Source: Takakia lepidozioides (taxonomy: Eukaryota > Streptophyta > Takakiopsida > Takakiales > Takakiaceae). Taken from it: a DNA stretch of 64,000 nt. This document shows, in pieces, positions 23,097 through 35,213 of this stretch. The notes below the pieces were generated by a model that did no database searches, had not been told where the DNA came from, and saw nothing but the letters and a program-made list of their open reading frames with translations. The DNA lies in the NCBI GenBank assembly GCA_030704615.1, contig CM060734.1, positions 20,398,001 to 20,462,000 on the forward strand. The letters run 5' to 3'. Both the position numbers and the translations under genes were made by a program. Positions within the stretch are counted from its first letter, which is position 1; every line of letters begins with the position of its first letter.

Positions 23097-25729
23097 GCTG
23101 CTCAGTCACTCCCCCCCCATTTTTTTTTTTTCCCTTTGTTGCCCCCTCTCTCCCTCTGTCTCCCTCCCTCCTTGGAATTGGCCGGTTTTATTAGTGTTAA
23201 TTTCCTGTTTTTCCATCTATACCGGATGGATTATGACAGGGTGGACACTAAATTACCTCTAAGTTGAGTCTTTGATTTTTTCATTCTTCTTTTATTGACT
23301 TTCACCCATACCGGATGAGTCACCAGAGAATGAGGAATTACCTCTGTAGGGGTTGACACTGACATCCTATATATAAATTTTTCCATCCATACCGGATGAA
23401 AAATACTAGGATATTAATTCGTTTATTCCTCTTTTATGGTTTTTTTCCGTACTGGATGAGACATCTTTTTGGGGATGTTGAATTACCTGCTAGGATGTGA
23501 AACCGTTGCCTTGGATGTTATGTACTGTTTTTCCATCTTATTGACGAACCTTCTCCAACTGGATGAACTTATTGACTTTTTCATCTAAACCGGATGAAAT
23601 ATGCAGCCTATGATGGCCTTGGACTGTTGATTAATTACCCTTAATTATGGCTAATTAAGGAATGAAACCCTAACCCCTACCCTATAACCTACTTTTTAAA
23701 CCTAGCTAACGGATGACATCCGTTGGGTTTTGAAAAAAGTGGTGTTGATTACTCATCCTGCATGGATGAAAAATCGGGCATGGCCCTAGGGTGTCTCTCC
23801 CGCCGTCAGCAGCACTCCTCGTGCTTCTAAGCTCGCGGGATAAGAGTTATGGCATCTGCGTTTTGCTGCTACCCTGTCTGCTGCTTCGTGCCCATGCTGG
23901 ACGAGCTCCTGAGGATGCGCAATGGCGGCATTTTGTCTCTTCTCACTAGCGGGAGACAATGCTGTGAATGCATCGTCTCTTTCCCTCCTCTGGCTTTTAA
24001 TTCTTGCAGTGGCGCTTGTGTGGGGAAGTATCTCTCTCACCCTTCTTAAACCTAGCAAGTGTGCTTGTATGCTTCACTTCTCCTTTGCTTTGCTGGAGGT
24101 GACTTGCTGGTGGTGATGGCGCATAGTTCTCTTCCCCAATCGCTCAAGGTGCTTTTGGTGATTAGGGTTCCTTTTGTTTTATGTCTTTCTCTCTTGCTTT
24201 TGAGGTTCTTAGTTGACATCGATGACAAGTGTAGGGGTCTGTGATTCACCTGGGGTTCCACAATCCTCACTAACCTGTTGGTTTTTGTGGGGGCTTGTGA
24301 TGGGACCAGGTGAGGATCCCTACTTGCTTTGAATTCTCTTGAGCTTGCAGATAAGGATGTGGGCAAAGGGAACCTAGTGTGTATGGTGTCTTTACTTGGC
24401 TGCTACCTGCAGCCCCGATTTCGGCCCGCTTGCTCCTGGTTTGGCATGCTGATGCTTGCTTTTGACTTATGTTTTGCTGCCTTTGATGGAGCACTTCGGC
24501 CTGACAGGCTTGTCTCTTGAAGCCCAACATCTGGACCTTACCTTGTCTTGAATCTTTGACAACATTGCCTGTGGATTATTAAGCTAGGTAATGTTTTGGC
24601 CTTAAAGAGGAGTTATGGTTTATGGGTAAGGCATCAATGGCTGTTAGGTTCTAAGGAAGAGGAGGCCCTATTTTAAAAGATGGCAGCCTGATAAGACAAT
24701 GACAGGCCTCTCTCAGGCCTGGATTTGGTGTGGAATGGAGATAGTGAGGTTTTATTTGCAAAACCTGGCATAAACCTCCTGGAAAACAGTGTTGGTAAGC
24801 TCTACTGGACCTTTGCCAGAGATTATTTGCCTTATTTTGCCATCAGACCAGGCACCTGCAATGTATGATTTATTTTTTGGCCAAGTGGGCTTGGTCTCGG
24901 GCACTCAAAGTGTTTGTGTGTCCATATCTTGAATTTGTAATATGGCAGGCCTTTCTTCCATGCCAAAATGCCTTACATAATGCATATCTTGGGGCAATTA
25001 CACATGGTGTAGAATGAAGTTGTAGTCTGTCTTGTCATGCCCAAGAGGGTCACTTGGTTGCATGTTTGGAATCTAATAAACTGCAGGCTGGTCCATCAAG
25101 ATGCTTGTGTATACATATCTTGAATCTGTAGTATGGCAGGCTGTTCTTACCTACCCAAGGGGCCTTGCATGATGCATGTCATGGGGTATTTACAAATGAC
25201 AAAGAGTGAAGCTGCAATATGTTTTGTCATGCCCAAGAAGTTTACTTGGTTGCATGCTTGAAATCTGATTAATTACAGGCTGGTCCTTCAAGGTACTTAT
25301 ATGAACATATCCTGAATCTGTAGTAGGACAGGCTGTTCTTACCTAGCCAAGGAGCCTTGCATGATGCATGTCTTGGGTTACTCACAGGTATTTGAACATG
25401 AATAAACCTCGCCCTCCCACCCTGTTTTATCATGAATGATTGGGTGAAATCAATTGGGAAGTCATGACTAGAATGGAAGTGTTAGATGGTGCCCTGTTTA
25501 TGGGTTGTTTATGTCTTTAATTGACAATGACCCTAGTAGGGTCTTGTCCATGTCTTGACATGACATAAATATCTTCCCACTCTCTTCCTCTCTCTTTTTA
25601 ACTTTTTCTACCCCCTCTCTCCCTCTGTGGTTTTTTTTTTGTGAGCAGCACAAAAGGAGGAGAGAGAGAGACAGATCAGGAAAAAAAAAAAAAAAAAAAG
25701 GTGGGAGGGGGGGAGTGACTGAGCAGCTG
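23097..25729 (+). repeat. tandem non-coding unit 1
   Basis: It starts at the palindrome-arm tip 'CTGCTCAGTCACTCCCCC', then in order: CTTTGTTGCCCCCTCTCTCC, a cluster of CCGGATG palindromes, ACCCTAACCCCTACCC, a GC-rich leader-like block (TCTCTCCCGC...), the conserved hairpin, CTCGCCCTCCCACCCTG, and 'CTTTAATTGACAATGACCCT'. It ends in a GA-rich reverse arm. The ORFs are short and differ between units, so I call it non-coding. It resembles a large non-autonomous element. Confidence 0.75.
24231..24323 (+). other. conserved hairpin, copy 3
   Basis: The 5' arm 'GTAGGGGTC' (24231-24239) pairs with 'GATCCCTAC' (24315-24323). The inner stem CACCTGG/CCAGGTG is perfect. Confidence 0.75.
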
Positions 25730-25800
25730 CAGCTGCTTAGTCCCCCCCCCCAACCCATTTTTTTTCTTTGTTGCCCCCTCTCTCCCTTTGTCTCCCTCTC
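25660..25800. repeat. palindromic junction between units 1 and 2
   Basis: 'GAGTGACTGAGCAGCTGCAG' runs into its complement CTGCTTAGTC, with flanking poly-G/poly-C and poly-A/poly-T. The centre is about 25729. Confidence 0.85.
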
Positions 25801-28197
25801 TACTGGGAATTGGCAGTTTGCTATCAGTGTTGACTTCTTGTTTTCTCATCCTCTATCAGGGGTTTTCATCCATATCGGATGAGCCACCAGGATGGACACT
25901 GAATTACCTCTAGGATGGTTCTTTTGGCATTCCTCCTTTATTGACTCTCATCCATACCGGATGAGTCACCATGGAAGAAAAGAATTACCTCTATGGAGGT
26001 TGCCAACAACATCATGTTTTTCCATCCGTACCGGATGAAAAACTACCAGGGTGATAATTTTTCATTCCTCTTCTATTGACTCTTTTTATCCATACCGGAT
26101 GGTCTGGTGAGGAATGATAGAATTACCTAGATGGAGGTAAGACGCTGCTACGGATGATATTCCCTACTTTTTCATCCTGACACAAGTGATCTGTCTATGG
26201 ATGATGTGATTATGGCCTGGAATTGATCTTTACTACCCCTAATTATGATTAATTACGGTGGAAACCCTAACCCCTACCCCAAAACCTATTTTTCACCACC
26301 CTGCTACGGATGAAATCCGTCAAGGTATACGGATGCGTCCTACTGTTTTTCATCCACGGATGAATAATCGGGGGACAACCCTATGTCGTCTCTCCCGCTG
26401 TTAGAAGCACGCGATGTGCTTCTGAGCTCGCGAGGAGAGTGTTATGGCGGACGTGCTTCGGTGGCTGCCCCGTTTGTGGTGTCGTATCCATGCTGGACGA
26501 GCGCCTGGGGGGGCGCGAAAGCGGCACCTTGTCTCTCTTGCAACGGGAAACACCGCTATGAATGCGGTGGCATCTTCCCTCCTTTGGCTTATTCTGTGCT
26601 TAGCAAGGATGCTTATGATGGGAAGTTCTCTCCCTCCTTTCTAGTGCATTGCGATTGTGCCTGCTTTGCTTCATTGCTTATGTGCTTTGTGGAGGCGGCT
26701 TGCTGTAGGTGGTGATGGCGCATAACCCTCTTCCCCAATCGCTTAAGGTGCCTTTGGAGTTTAGGGATTCTCATGTTCTTGTCTCTTTCTCTTGCTTTTG
26801 AGTTTCTTAGTTGACATCGATGACAAGTGTGAGGGTCTATGATTCACCTGGGGTTCCACAATCCTCACTAACCTGTTGGTTTTTGTGGGGGCTTGTGATG
26901 GGACCAGGTGAGGATCCTCACCTACTTTGAAGTTTCTTGAGCATGCAGATTGGGATATGGGCTGAGGAGACCTAGGGGTTTGTGCGCTGTGAGGTGGCTG
27001 CTGCCTGCAGCCCCGATTTCAACCCGATTGCCCCTGGCTTGACATGCTACAGCCAGCGTTCTGGCCTTTGTTCGTTCTGCCGCCGATGCACAGCTCGGCC
27101 TGACTGGCCTGTTTCCTGAGGCTTGCATACAAACCATACCCTACCTTTTGATCTTTGACAGCAAAGCCTGTGGATTATTAAGCTAGGTTGTAAGTTCTTT
27201 TGGCCAAAGAGGATCTGGTTTTTGGTGGTATGTTTTTGGCGATTTTGGGTATCTATGGACCTGATGGCCTTGAAGTTTAAGGCGGCAGCCTGGTAGGGTA
27301 CTGCCCTGCTCCGTTTCAGGCCTACTTCTGATGTGTACTGGATCGTAGTAAGGTGTTCTTTACATGTCTTAGCATGGAACTCTTGAAGGATGAGGATGGT
27401 AAGCTGCAATGGGATCCTACCTATAGTTTTGGATCTGTCATGACATCAGGCCTATGACCTGCAATCTGGGTTTTTATATATAAAAGAGGCTGGATCTCGG
27501 CTGTTCATGCTGCTTGTTGATACAAGTCTTGAACCTGCAATTTGACAGGCTGCATTCACATTCCCTTGATACCTTGTATGATCACATGTCTCGGGGTGAA
27601 TACAAATGATATGAAATCTACTTCATTTTGCTCAAGTTGGACTGCTTGGTGACATACTGAGATTCTGACAAACTGCAGGCTGGTCCTTATGCCTTGGCTG
27701 ATGCATGACTTACCATAATTAATGGCTGAAATGGTAAGCTGCTGGTATATGTACAGGCTGAACCAAGAGGCCTTGCAGCCTGCACATGGACAACAATATC
27801 TTATCTTGTCCCACACAAGAACAAACCCCGCCCTCCCACCCTGTTTTGTCTTGGATGATTGGGTGGTGTCTTTTGGGATGATTTGACAAGACTGGAAATG
27901 TGAGATAGTGCCCTATCCAGGGCTGTTTATGTCTTTAATTGACAATGACCCTTATGGGTCCTGTCCATGTCTTGACATGACGTGAATATCTTCCCACTCC
28001 CTCCCTCTCTCTTTTTAATTTTTTCTACCCCCTCTTTCCCTCTGTGGTTTGTTTTTTTTTGTGCACAACACAAAATAGAGGAGAGAGAGAGAGGGAGAGG
28101 GAGAGGGACAGAGGGACATAGAGGGACAGAGAGAAGGAGAGATCAGGAAAAAAAAAAAAAAAAAATGAAGGTGGGGGGGGGGGGTGACTGAGCAGCT
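25730..28197 (+). repeat. tandem non-coding unit 2
   Basis: Same order of blocks as unit 1, more similar to unit 3 than to unit 1 through the leader-like block (AGAAGCACGCGATGTGCTTC, itself a short hairpin) and the 3' half. Confidence 0.75.
26829..26921 (+). other. conserved hairpin, copy 4
   Basis: The 5' arm 'GTGAGGGTC' (26829-26837) pairs with 'GATCCTCAC' (26913-26921). The third and fourth base pairs differ from copy 3 on both arms, so pairing is kept. Confidence 0.75.
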
Positions 28198-28275
28198 GCT
28201 GCTCAATCACCCCCCCCCCCCAACCTTTTTGTTTTTTCTTTGTTGCCCCCTCTCTCCCTCTGTCTCCCTCTCTCC
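28070..28275. repeat. palindromic junction between units 2 and 3
   Basis: 'GTGACTGAGCAGCTGCTGCT' meets its complement; the centre is about 28197. The left arm carries GAGAGGGAGAGG repeats, the right arm CCCCCTCTCTCCCTCTGTC. Confidence 0.85.
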
Positions 28276-30419
28276 TGGGAACCGGCAGGTTGTTATCAGT
28301 GTTGATTTCCTGTTTTTTCACCCATACCGGATGAAGTTTTAACAGAGTTTCATCCATCCTCTATCAGTTTTTCATCCATACCGGATGAGCCACCGGGATG
28401 GACACTGAATTACTGTTAGGATGGTTTTTTGGTTTTTTCATTCCTCTTTTATTGACTCTCATCCATACGTTGTCTCTCCCGCTGTCAGAAGCACGAGATG
28501 TGCTTCTGAGCTCGCGGCGAGAGTGTTATGGCGGACGTGCTTTGGTGGCTGCCCTTTTGTGGTGTCGTACCCGTGTTGGGCGAGCGCCTGGGGATGCGCG
28601 AAGGCGGCGCCTTGTCTCTCTAGCAGCGGGAAACACTGCTGTGAATGCAGTGGCATCTTCCCTCCTCTGGCTTTTAATTTTAGCAGTGGCATTTGTGCTG
28701 GGAAGTCTCTCTCCCTCCTTTCTATTGCCTTGCGAGTTTGCCTACTTTGCTTCATTGCTCATGTGCTTTGTGGAGGCGACTTGCCGCGGGTGGTGATGGC
28801 GCATAACCCTCTTCCCCAATCGCTTAAGGTGCCTTTGGAGTTTAGGGATCCTTGTGTTCTTATCTTCTTCTCTTGCTTTTGAGATTCTTAGTTGACATCG
28901 ATGACAAGTGTGAGGGTCTGTGATTCACCTGGGGTTCCACAATCCTCACTAATCCGTTGATTTTGTGGGGGCTTGTGATGGGACCAGGTGAGGATCCTCA
29001 CTTACTTTGAAATTTCTTGAGCATGCAGTTGGGGATATGGGCTGAGGAGACCTGTAAGTTATCGCGCCTTGAAGTGGCTGCTGCCTGCAGCCCTGAATTC
29101 AACCCGATTGCTCCTGGTTTGGCATGCTACCGTCTATGTTTTGGCTTTTGTTGTTCTGCCGTCAATGGGGCAGCTCGACCTGTCTGCCTGTCTCTTGAGG
29201 CCTGCATACAGACCATACCATATCTTTTGATCCTTGACAACAGGGCCTGTGGATTAATGAGCTAGGTTGTAATTTCTTTGGGCCATAGAGGATCTGGTTT
29301 TATGGGGGCTGCCTCGGCGGGTTTGGGACTCTAAGGACATGGTGGCCTTGAATGTTATGGCGGCAACCTGATAAGGCACCGACCTGCTCCTTTTCGGGCC
29401 TGTTTCTGGTGTGTGATGGATCATAGTGAGGTATTCTTTGCAAGCTTTAGCATGGACCTCTTGAAGGATGAGGATGGTAAGCTGTAATGGAATCCTACCT
29501 ATAGTTTTGGCCTTGTCATGACATCAAGCCTATGACCTGCAATCTGAGTTTTTTATGTGCCAAAGAGGCTGGATCTCGGTTGTTCAAGTTGCTTGTGTGT
29601 ACAAGTCTTGAAATTGCAATTTGACAGGCTGAATTCACATTCCCTTGACACCTTGTATGATTACATGTCTCGGGGTGAGTACAAATGGTATGGAATCTAT
29701 TTCATCATGCCCAAGGAGGATTGCTTCGAGGCATGTTTTGATTATGAAAAATTGCAGGCTGGTCCTTATGCCTTGCTTGATGCATGATAAGGTAGGCTGC
29801 TGCTAATTATTTTGTCATACCCAAGATGTTTGCTTGAAGGGCATGTCTTGAATCTGTAATATTGTAGGCTGGTTTCACATACCCAAGATGTTTTGCTCTA
29901 TGCATGTCTTGTTGTAATTGTGATGCCAAGAAAGGGTATGATAGGCTGCAACAATCTGTTTTATCAGAACATAGGATGCTTGCTTATATGCTTGTCTTGT
30001 TGTCATGACCTGTACATGAACAAACCCCGCCCTCCCACCCTGTTTCATCAAGAATGATTGGGTGATGTCAATTCATGGGAAGCTATGACAAAAATGGAAA
30101 TGTTAGATGGTGCCCTGTTTTGGGCTGTTTATGTCTTTAATTGACAATGACCCTAGTAGGGTCTTGTCCATGTCTTGACATGACATGAATATCTTCCCAC
30201 TCTCTCCATCTCTTTTGTCTCTCTCCCTCTCCCTCTCTCGTTTTAACTTTTTTCTGCACCCTCTCTCCCTTGTGGTTTGTTTATTTTTCTTAGCAGCAAA
30301 AAAAGAGAGGGAGAGAGAGGGAGAGAGAGGGACAGAGAGAGGGAGTGAAAGAGAGAGATCAGGAAACAAAAAAAAAAAAAAAATGGGGGGGGGAGGGGGG
30401 GGGGTGATTGAGCAGCTGC
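28198..30419 (+). repeat. tandem non-coding unit 3
   Basis: Same block order, but about 420 bp shorter: near 28467 'CTCATCCATAC' jumps straight to the leader-like 'GTCTCTCCCGCTGTCAG', deleting the segment that lies at about 25955-26385 in unit 2. Confidence 0.75.
28910..29001 (+). other. conserved hairpin, copy 5
   Basis: Same stem sequence as copy 4 (28910-28918 with 28993-29001); the loop differs slightly. Confidence 0.75.
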
Positions 30420-30480
30420 GGCTGCTCAGTCCCCTCCCCCCCCCCCACCTTTTTTTCTTTTTCTTTGTTGCCCCCTCTTG
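30290..30480. repeat. palindromic junction at the right end of unit 3
   Basis: The centre is about 30419. The right arm stops at CCCCCTCTTG near 30480 and unrelated sequence follows, so the array ends here. Confidence 0.8.
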
Positions 30481-30589
30481 AGACCCCCAACACTTGCTGC
30501 TCTCAGCCCCCGACATGCTTGGTTTTTTTTGTTTTTGATTTGGAATGTAGAGGTTGTTTCCTCATGAGGCCAACTTGTGGGTTTGCATG

Positions 30590-32743
30590 ATGACAGGTGC
30601 CAGGCTTATGGGGAAAGAGAAGAAGTCCCCTGCCCCAAAGAAAGGGGCGGAGAATCCGTTTGCTCTGCCGGCACGTGTGACGCGCCAGGGCGTCTCACGG
30701 TTTACCAGCCCCGTCGACAGCCGCAGGGCTCGTCTGCCCCCCGAGGCCAGCCCCCCCCCCCTCTTGTCCCCATCTTGGATGCGCCAGGGGCCGGCTCAGC
30801 CAGCTCTCCTATTCGGGAGGTTGTTGCTGAGCCGGATGCTCAATTGAGCACACCCCCGGCCACCAAGACGGGTGAAATGTACCTTGGCAAGCACATCACC
30901 CGTTCGGGGGCCCGGTATGGGCAACTTTTGGATGTCACCCCCATAGCGATCCCTTCCTCCGCAGCGAAGGCTGCACTTGCCAAGGCCCAAGGTCAGGTTC
31001 AAGGGCCTTTGGAAGTGGTCGTTGCTAGCCCAATGTTGTCGATGAGGGAGGAGGAGACGAGGAGGGCCAATGACGAGGCCGAGATAGCGAAGTGCCTCAA
31101 ATTAGTCAAGCCGGGTGAGGGCTTCTATCCTACTACGCATTTTTTTTGGGGGGGGGGGGGGGTAGGAGGTATGGGCCGGTTTGGAGCGGCCTAGCCGATC
31201 AGCGATGCCGCCCCCTGAGCCTGAGCGGTTAGCAATCGGGTAACACCAAGGCCGAGTCGGCCAAGCTTCACAAGGTACAACTGTTGCACCTTGTTCCATG
31301 TTTTGTCATTTCCTTTGCATGCATGATTTTCTTTGTTGTTTGTTTCTTTTTTTGAATTTGGGGGGGTTATTTGTCTTCAGGAGGCAGCAACATGGCTGGC
31401 CTCATTGGTGCAGTCCGGTGGGGTTGCCAATGAGGGAGAGCACGTGGTGTTCATGAAGGACCCGAATACCAAAGGTAAGAAGAAGAGGCCTCGACCTCCC
31501 GAGGTCCCTTTTACCATCAATGAAGGGGCTGCCGAGGAGAGAGAGAGAAGGGAGAGGGAGAAGGAGAGAGAGAAAGTAGTGGGGAAGGGGAATGAGATGG
31601 TCGTGGAGAAGGGGAAGGAAAATAAGAAGAAGAAGAAGAAGTCCCATGGAGAGGAAGGGGTGAGTGTGCATGCGGGGGAGGGCAGTGGGGTAACAAAGGA
31701 GCAGGGGAAGGAGGCTACAAAGAAGGGAGAGGGTGGGAAGAACTAGAAATCCTTGGCGATAGAGGACGTGGAGTTGGCAAAGATCGTGGTGCCACCGGTG
31801 GAGGTGAATTGCCATGGTGACCCCTGCGGTGCGTTTTGGGAGGCTATGAAGAAGCCATCCTTCGAACTCGCAATGAGGTGGTTCCCTTTGCACATTGAGT
31901 GGGCTGATCATCACTTTGGTGCGAAGCGGGCGTATGCCCATGAGTTAGACTGCCGGTTTCCGGGGCGCAATTGGAGTGACAAGGGTGATGGAGATGGTGG
32001 GGCGGAACTTGAAGGACATGAGGTACCGTGCCAGACAGATCATTCGGAGGGCAATGGAAAAGGGGGCCATACCCAAACCACCTTATGGAATTACACAGGT
32101 TGGCAAATCCTGAATCATTTCACCTTCCATTTGTCGCATGTGCATCAATGAGGTGGATTCGATGCAACGTATGTGTGTAATTCACTAATTGTTGGAGGGG
32201 GGTGCATAGGTATCGTGGGATGCACTCATTGCGGGAGAGAATGATGCGGCAAACAAGACCAAATTTGAGCGGGCACGCGAAGCAACAACAGTCCGCCTTG
32301 ACAAGCACGAATCCACACACAAGTGGGGCGCCGACGGATCCAAGAGTTTTATCTTGCGATTTGTAAGTCATACTTCCCTATGTATTTTGTTATGTCTTCT
32401 TTCTGGCTCCATCATCGTGAAGAATTGACTTTAATTTGTGGTATGTGTAGCAACGCGCGTTTGAGAGGAAGCCATCTCCGGTAGAGTACAACTACGCCAA
32501 TGAGCATGGTTGGCAATCCCTCACGAAGAACATGGCCAACACGGAGGGGATGAGTGCACTACAGGGCACTAGTATGGATGAGGGCGAGGGTCATGGCCAG
32601 GGATTGGATGAGAGCTCTGTGGGACTTAGGGGAACGCCGCCTCCTTTAGGTGCTCTGGCAAAGGGCGCGGAATCATCAGGCTCATCGGATAGCTCTGAGT
32701 CCTCCACTGAGGATGAGGATGAGGATGAGGATGAGGATGACTA
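30590..32743 (+). pseudogene. CACTA-associated protein, Transposase_24 (Ptta/En/Spm)-like
   Basis: It starts at ATG 30590. The N-terminus is Pro/Lys-rich and disordered, broken by a frameshift in a C run near 30750. Later exons include a Lys/Glu-rich block (31381-31743, TAG at 31744) and a folded block ('FELAMRWFPLHIEWADHHFG'). A frameshift near 31983 leads to a basic helix ('RRAMEKGAIPKPPYGIT'), and then comes 'STHKWGADGSKSFILRF', which matches the h.xGSKSF region of this plant transposase family. An intron (GTAAGT...GTGTAG) lies at about 32362-32450. The end is Ser-rich and a Glu/Asp run. Such proteins bind CACTA subterminal repeats. The assignment rests on short motifs. Confidence 0.5.
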
Positions 32744-32999
32744 GTCCTAGTCCATGTAGGTCCTAGGGTCAGCCTACTGAACCCTTGTGAGCTTTTCAGC
32801 TCATTTTTTGTAAATATATTTCCATCTTTCCATCTTCCATCTTATTCATGTGTCGCACCGTCCTCACCCTTGATTCATGCTTGCTCAATTGTGTACCTGC
32901 TAAATCAGAGAAATGGAAGCTGTAAGGTCTCCCATCCCCCAAAACAAAACCAGACAAAAAATAAAAACCACCCCCAATTCACCCCCAAAATCAACCCCC

Positions 33000-33260
33000 A
33001 ATCCCCCCCGCCAGGCTGGCCTTGCGACTACAGGGCGTCGATATTGGCGACGTGTTTTTTTGGCGGGGGTCGCAAGCTGCAACGGCCGGGCGTCGCAAAT
33101 CCCTTTTGCAGGCAGCAACGCCCGACCCCCCTGCGACGGGTTTTTTTTGGTCCGGGGGTCGCAAGTTGCGACGCCCTGGCGTCGCGGATCCCACCACTTT
33201 GCCTGCGCCACGTGTTTTTATTTTTTGATTGAATATAAAGAAAGCGACGCCAGAGCGTCC
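33000..33260. repeat. CACTA subterminal repeats next to the Transposase_24-like gene
   Basis: Dense GTCGCAA/TTGCGAC and GGGCGTCGC words in both orientations ('GGGGGTCGCAAGTTGCGACG'), of the same kind as at 16381-16625 and 62320-63240. No CACTA tip is seen at the right edge. Confidence 0.65.
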
Positions 33261-33299
33261 AAAGACAATGACATGAGCTTGTGTTCATTTCGGCAACCA

Positions 33300-34130
33300 T
33301 TGTCATCCCGTGTTGAAAGGAGAGTGCAAACAGAGTGTCGAGGCAGTTTGAGGACTTCTTAAAAGAAAGGTGGAGAATGCCTTGGACGCAACGCCATCAG
33401 CCATAGCGCTGGTAGCAAGCAAGACATTCCTAGAGAATCACATTCTTCATGGGGAAGAAGAACATGCAATGAAGCTGGATGGCCCATCTCTTAATGCTGT
33501 AATGGACCATTTTTCGACGTTGAGTTCACCAAATATTTGAAATCAAATAATGCTTTGAGGATGGGTCCGGGAAACAAGGGTTCCATGGATGGCATACTGG
33601 AGCTGAAACGCAGAGGTCAATATGACCTCATTCAAGACAATATTTTCCCTGGTCAGGGTTATCCAAAGGTTTATTTGTTTAAAATGTCTATTGCGGGTGA
33701 GGGTAGCGGAGTGAGCCTCGTCCAGAGAATGCACCAGGTGGAGATCTGGAGAAATCTTGGATTCTATTCGATCACTACAAACAGGTGAAGGATTGGACAA
33801 CCATGGCTTATCATGTGTATGATCCTGCTTACCAAAGAGTTATGACAATTGCAGTTTGCAACATGCAGTCGGAGGAGACCGAGTCGCAAATGCTCATGTG
33901 GAAGTCACTTGTGAACGTCATGAGAGGGAATGGTGTGCCGGATCCAAACTCATTGAATTCATGGCTGACAGTGCTCAAGCATATTGGAATGTTGTGCGGC
34001 GTGTTTTTGGTTCCGGTGACCCCAAAATACCTATGGCAGACTAAGAACGCACTTGCCTCTTTCATTGGACCCAATCCCTTCAAAGGAATACAAAGGGGTT
34101 GATAAAACTGGAGTTGCAGGAGGAGCATAT
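33300..34130 (+). pseudogene. Mutator-like transposase remnant
   Basis: Scattered frames give 'HVYDPAYQRVMTIAVCNMQS' (33806-33865), 'LIEFMADSAQAYWNVVRRVF', 'GSGDPKIPMAD' and then 'FHWTQSLQR'. To me this resembles the catalytic core of MULE transposases of seed-free plants (an Asp-containing strand, then FMADSAQANW, then the F-HW segment). At least three frameshifts and several stops break it. Upstream, 33365-33520 reads as 'SAIALVASKTFLENHILHG' in another frame. The family call is from memory and moderate. Confidence 0.5.
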
Positions 34131-35213
34131 GAGACTATGCCGACAAAAACTATGAGTTGAACACCTTCTTCACCACTTAGTATTCAGTTCCCCTTTGTCC
34201 CAATTTTCCAATGTACAAAACCCTCGTCTCTACTCCAGTCATCATTTCTTATCGTCTAAGTCCTAGAAACAGATCTGCGCATCCTAAAGTTAGTCATAAG
34301 TTCAAGAAGAGAAACCATACTCCACTTAGCTGCTTTATACGTAGGTTCAGGTAGTGGGATTTCCTGCCCAATTTGGCATCAGCATCCTTGACATTAATGT
34401 CTACCCCCTGCTGCTCTTGCCGGCGCTTCTCCCTCAAGCAGAATCATCAAGTTACAGCTCACAGATCCTCTATCTGCCCTCAACACACCCATCCTCCAGC
34501 GAACCCTAGTTACGAATCATCAAAGCAGTGCAGCACCACTTGCTTCCCTGGTAGCAGCACAGCTTGCCCATCCACTCTACTGACTATCCCTTATCTTTAC
34601 ACCTTGCTGCTAATCAATTCACGTACTAAGATACCAACCGAGTTGATCCAGTCACATACTATTCACAGCGTTCGCCATCCCCTTGCCCACAGCCTCAGCA
34701 TTGCCTCCTTGTAAGCTTATCTTCCAGCGATTCTTGAGTCACGGATTCATCAAGACAAAGACGACACTGCTTCCTGCTCTGGCAGTTGCACAGGTTACCA
34801 AGATCCAATGGATAAGCCCTGTCTGCCCTGAAATAAAATGCAGGTCACCGATCTCTTATGAAACTGCCAGCAACGCTTCCTCTTTCCTTTGCCCCACTGT
34901 ATACCTAGCCAGATCAGTAGCCCGTCGAGCCAGACGGTAGTTCGCACTTGCACTAAGTCCAACTAACAAGATGACCTGTGAACTGATTCATCCATGTGTG
35001 AACTTATTCATCCATCTAGTGAACCTTGCAGTCTTGCTTTCTTAACACTGCAACCCTCACAGCTTTTAGAGTCTTGCATACCACCCCCCATAGTTACAGA
35101 TCCAGGGCCATCCTCTGCTCAATGAAAAGATTTTTGTCACATGAAATCACACTACATATGTAGCGTGTCCTTTTTTTGTTAAGGGTCAGAGTCCCTTCTA
35201 ACCATTTTTCTAC
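34131..35213. other. region 3' of gypsy C, possibly LTR
   Basis: No coding similarity. A minus-strand purine tract (AACAAAAAAAGGA, about 35168-35180) lies between the pol end and this region, where a 3' LTR is expected. I found no matching sequence beyond the primer-binding site at 40124, so an LTR is not proven. Confidence 0.35.

Noticed and set aside
23668-26285. Telomere-like AACCCTAACCCCTACCC
   Set aside because: Only single short occurrences at the same place in two units, not a telomeric array.
26383-28882. Short ORFs in the leader-like block of the tandem units (about 110-153 codons)
   Set aside because: Frames and lengths differ between units and changes do not preserve the protein, so the block looks non-coding.
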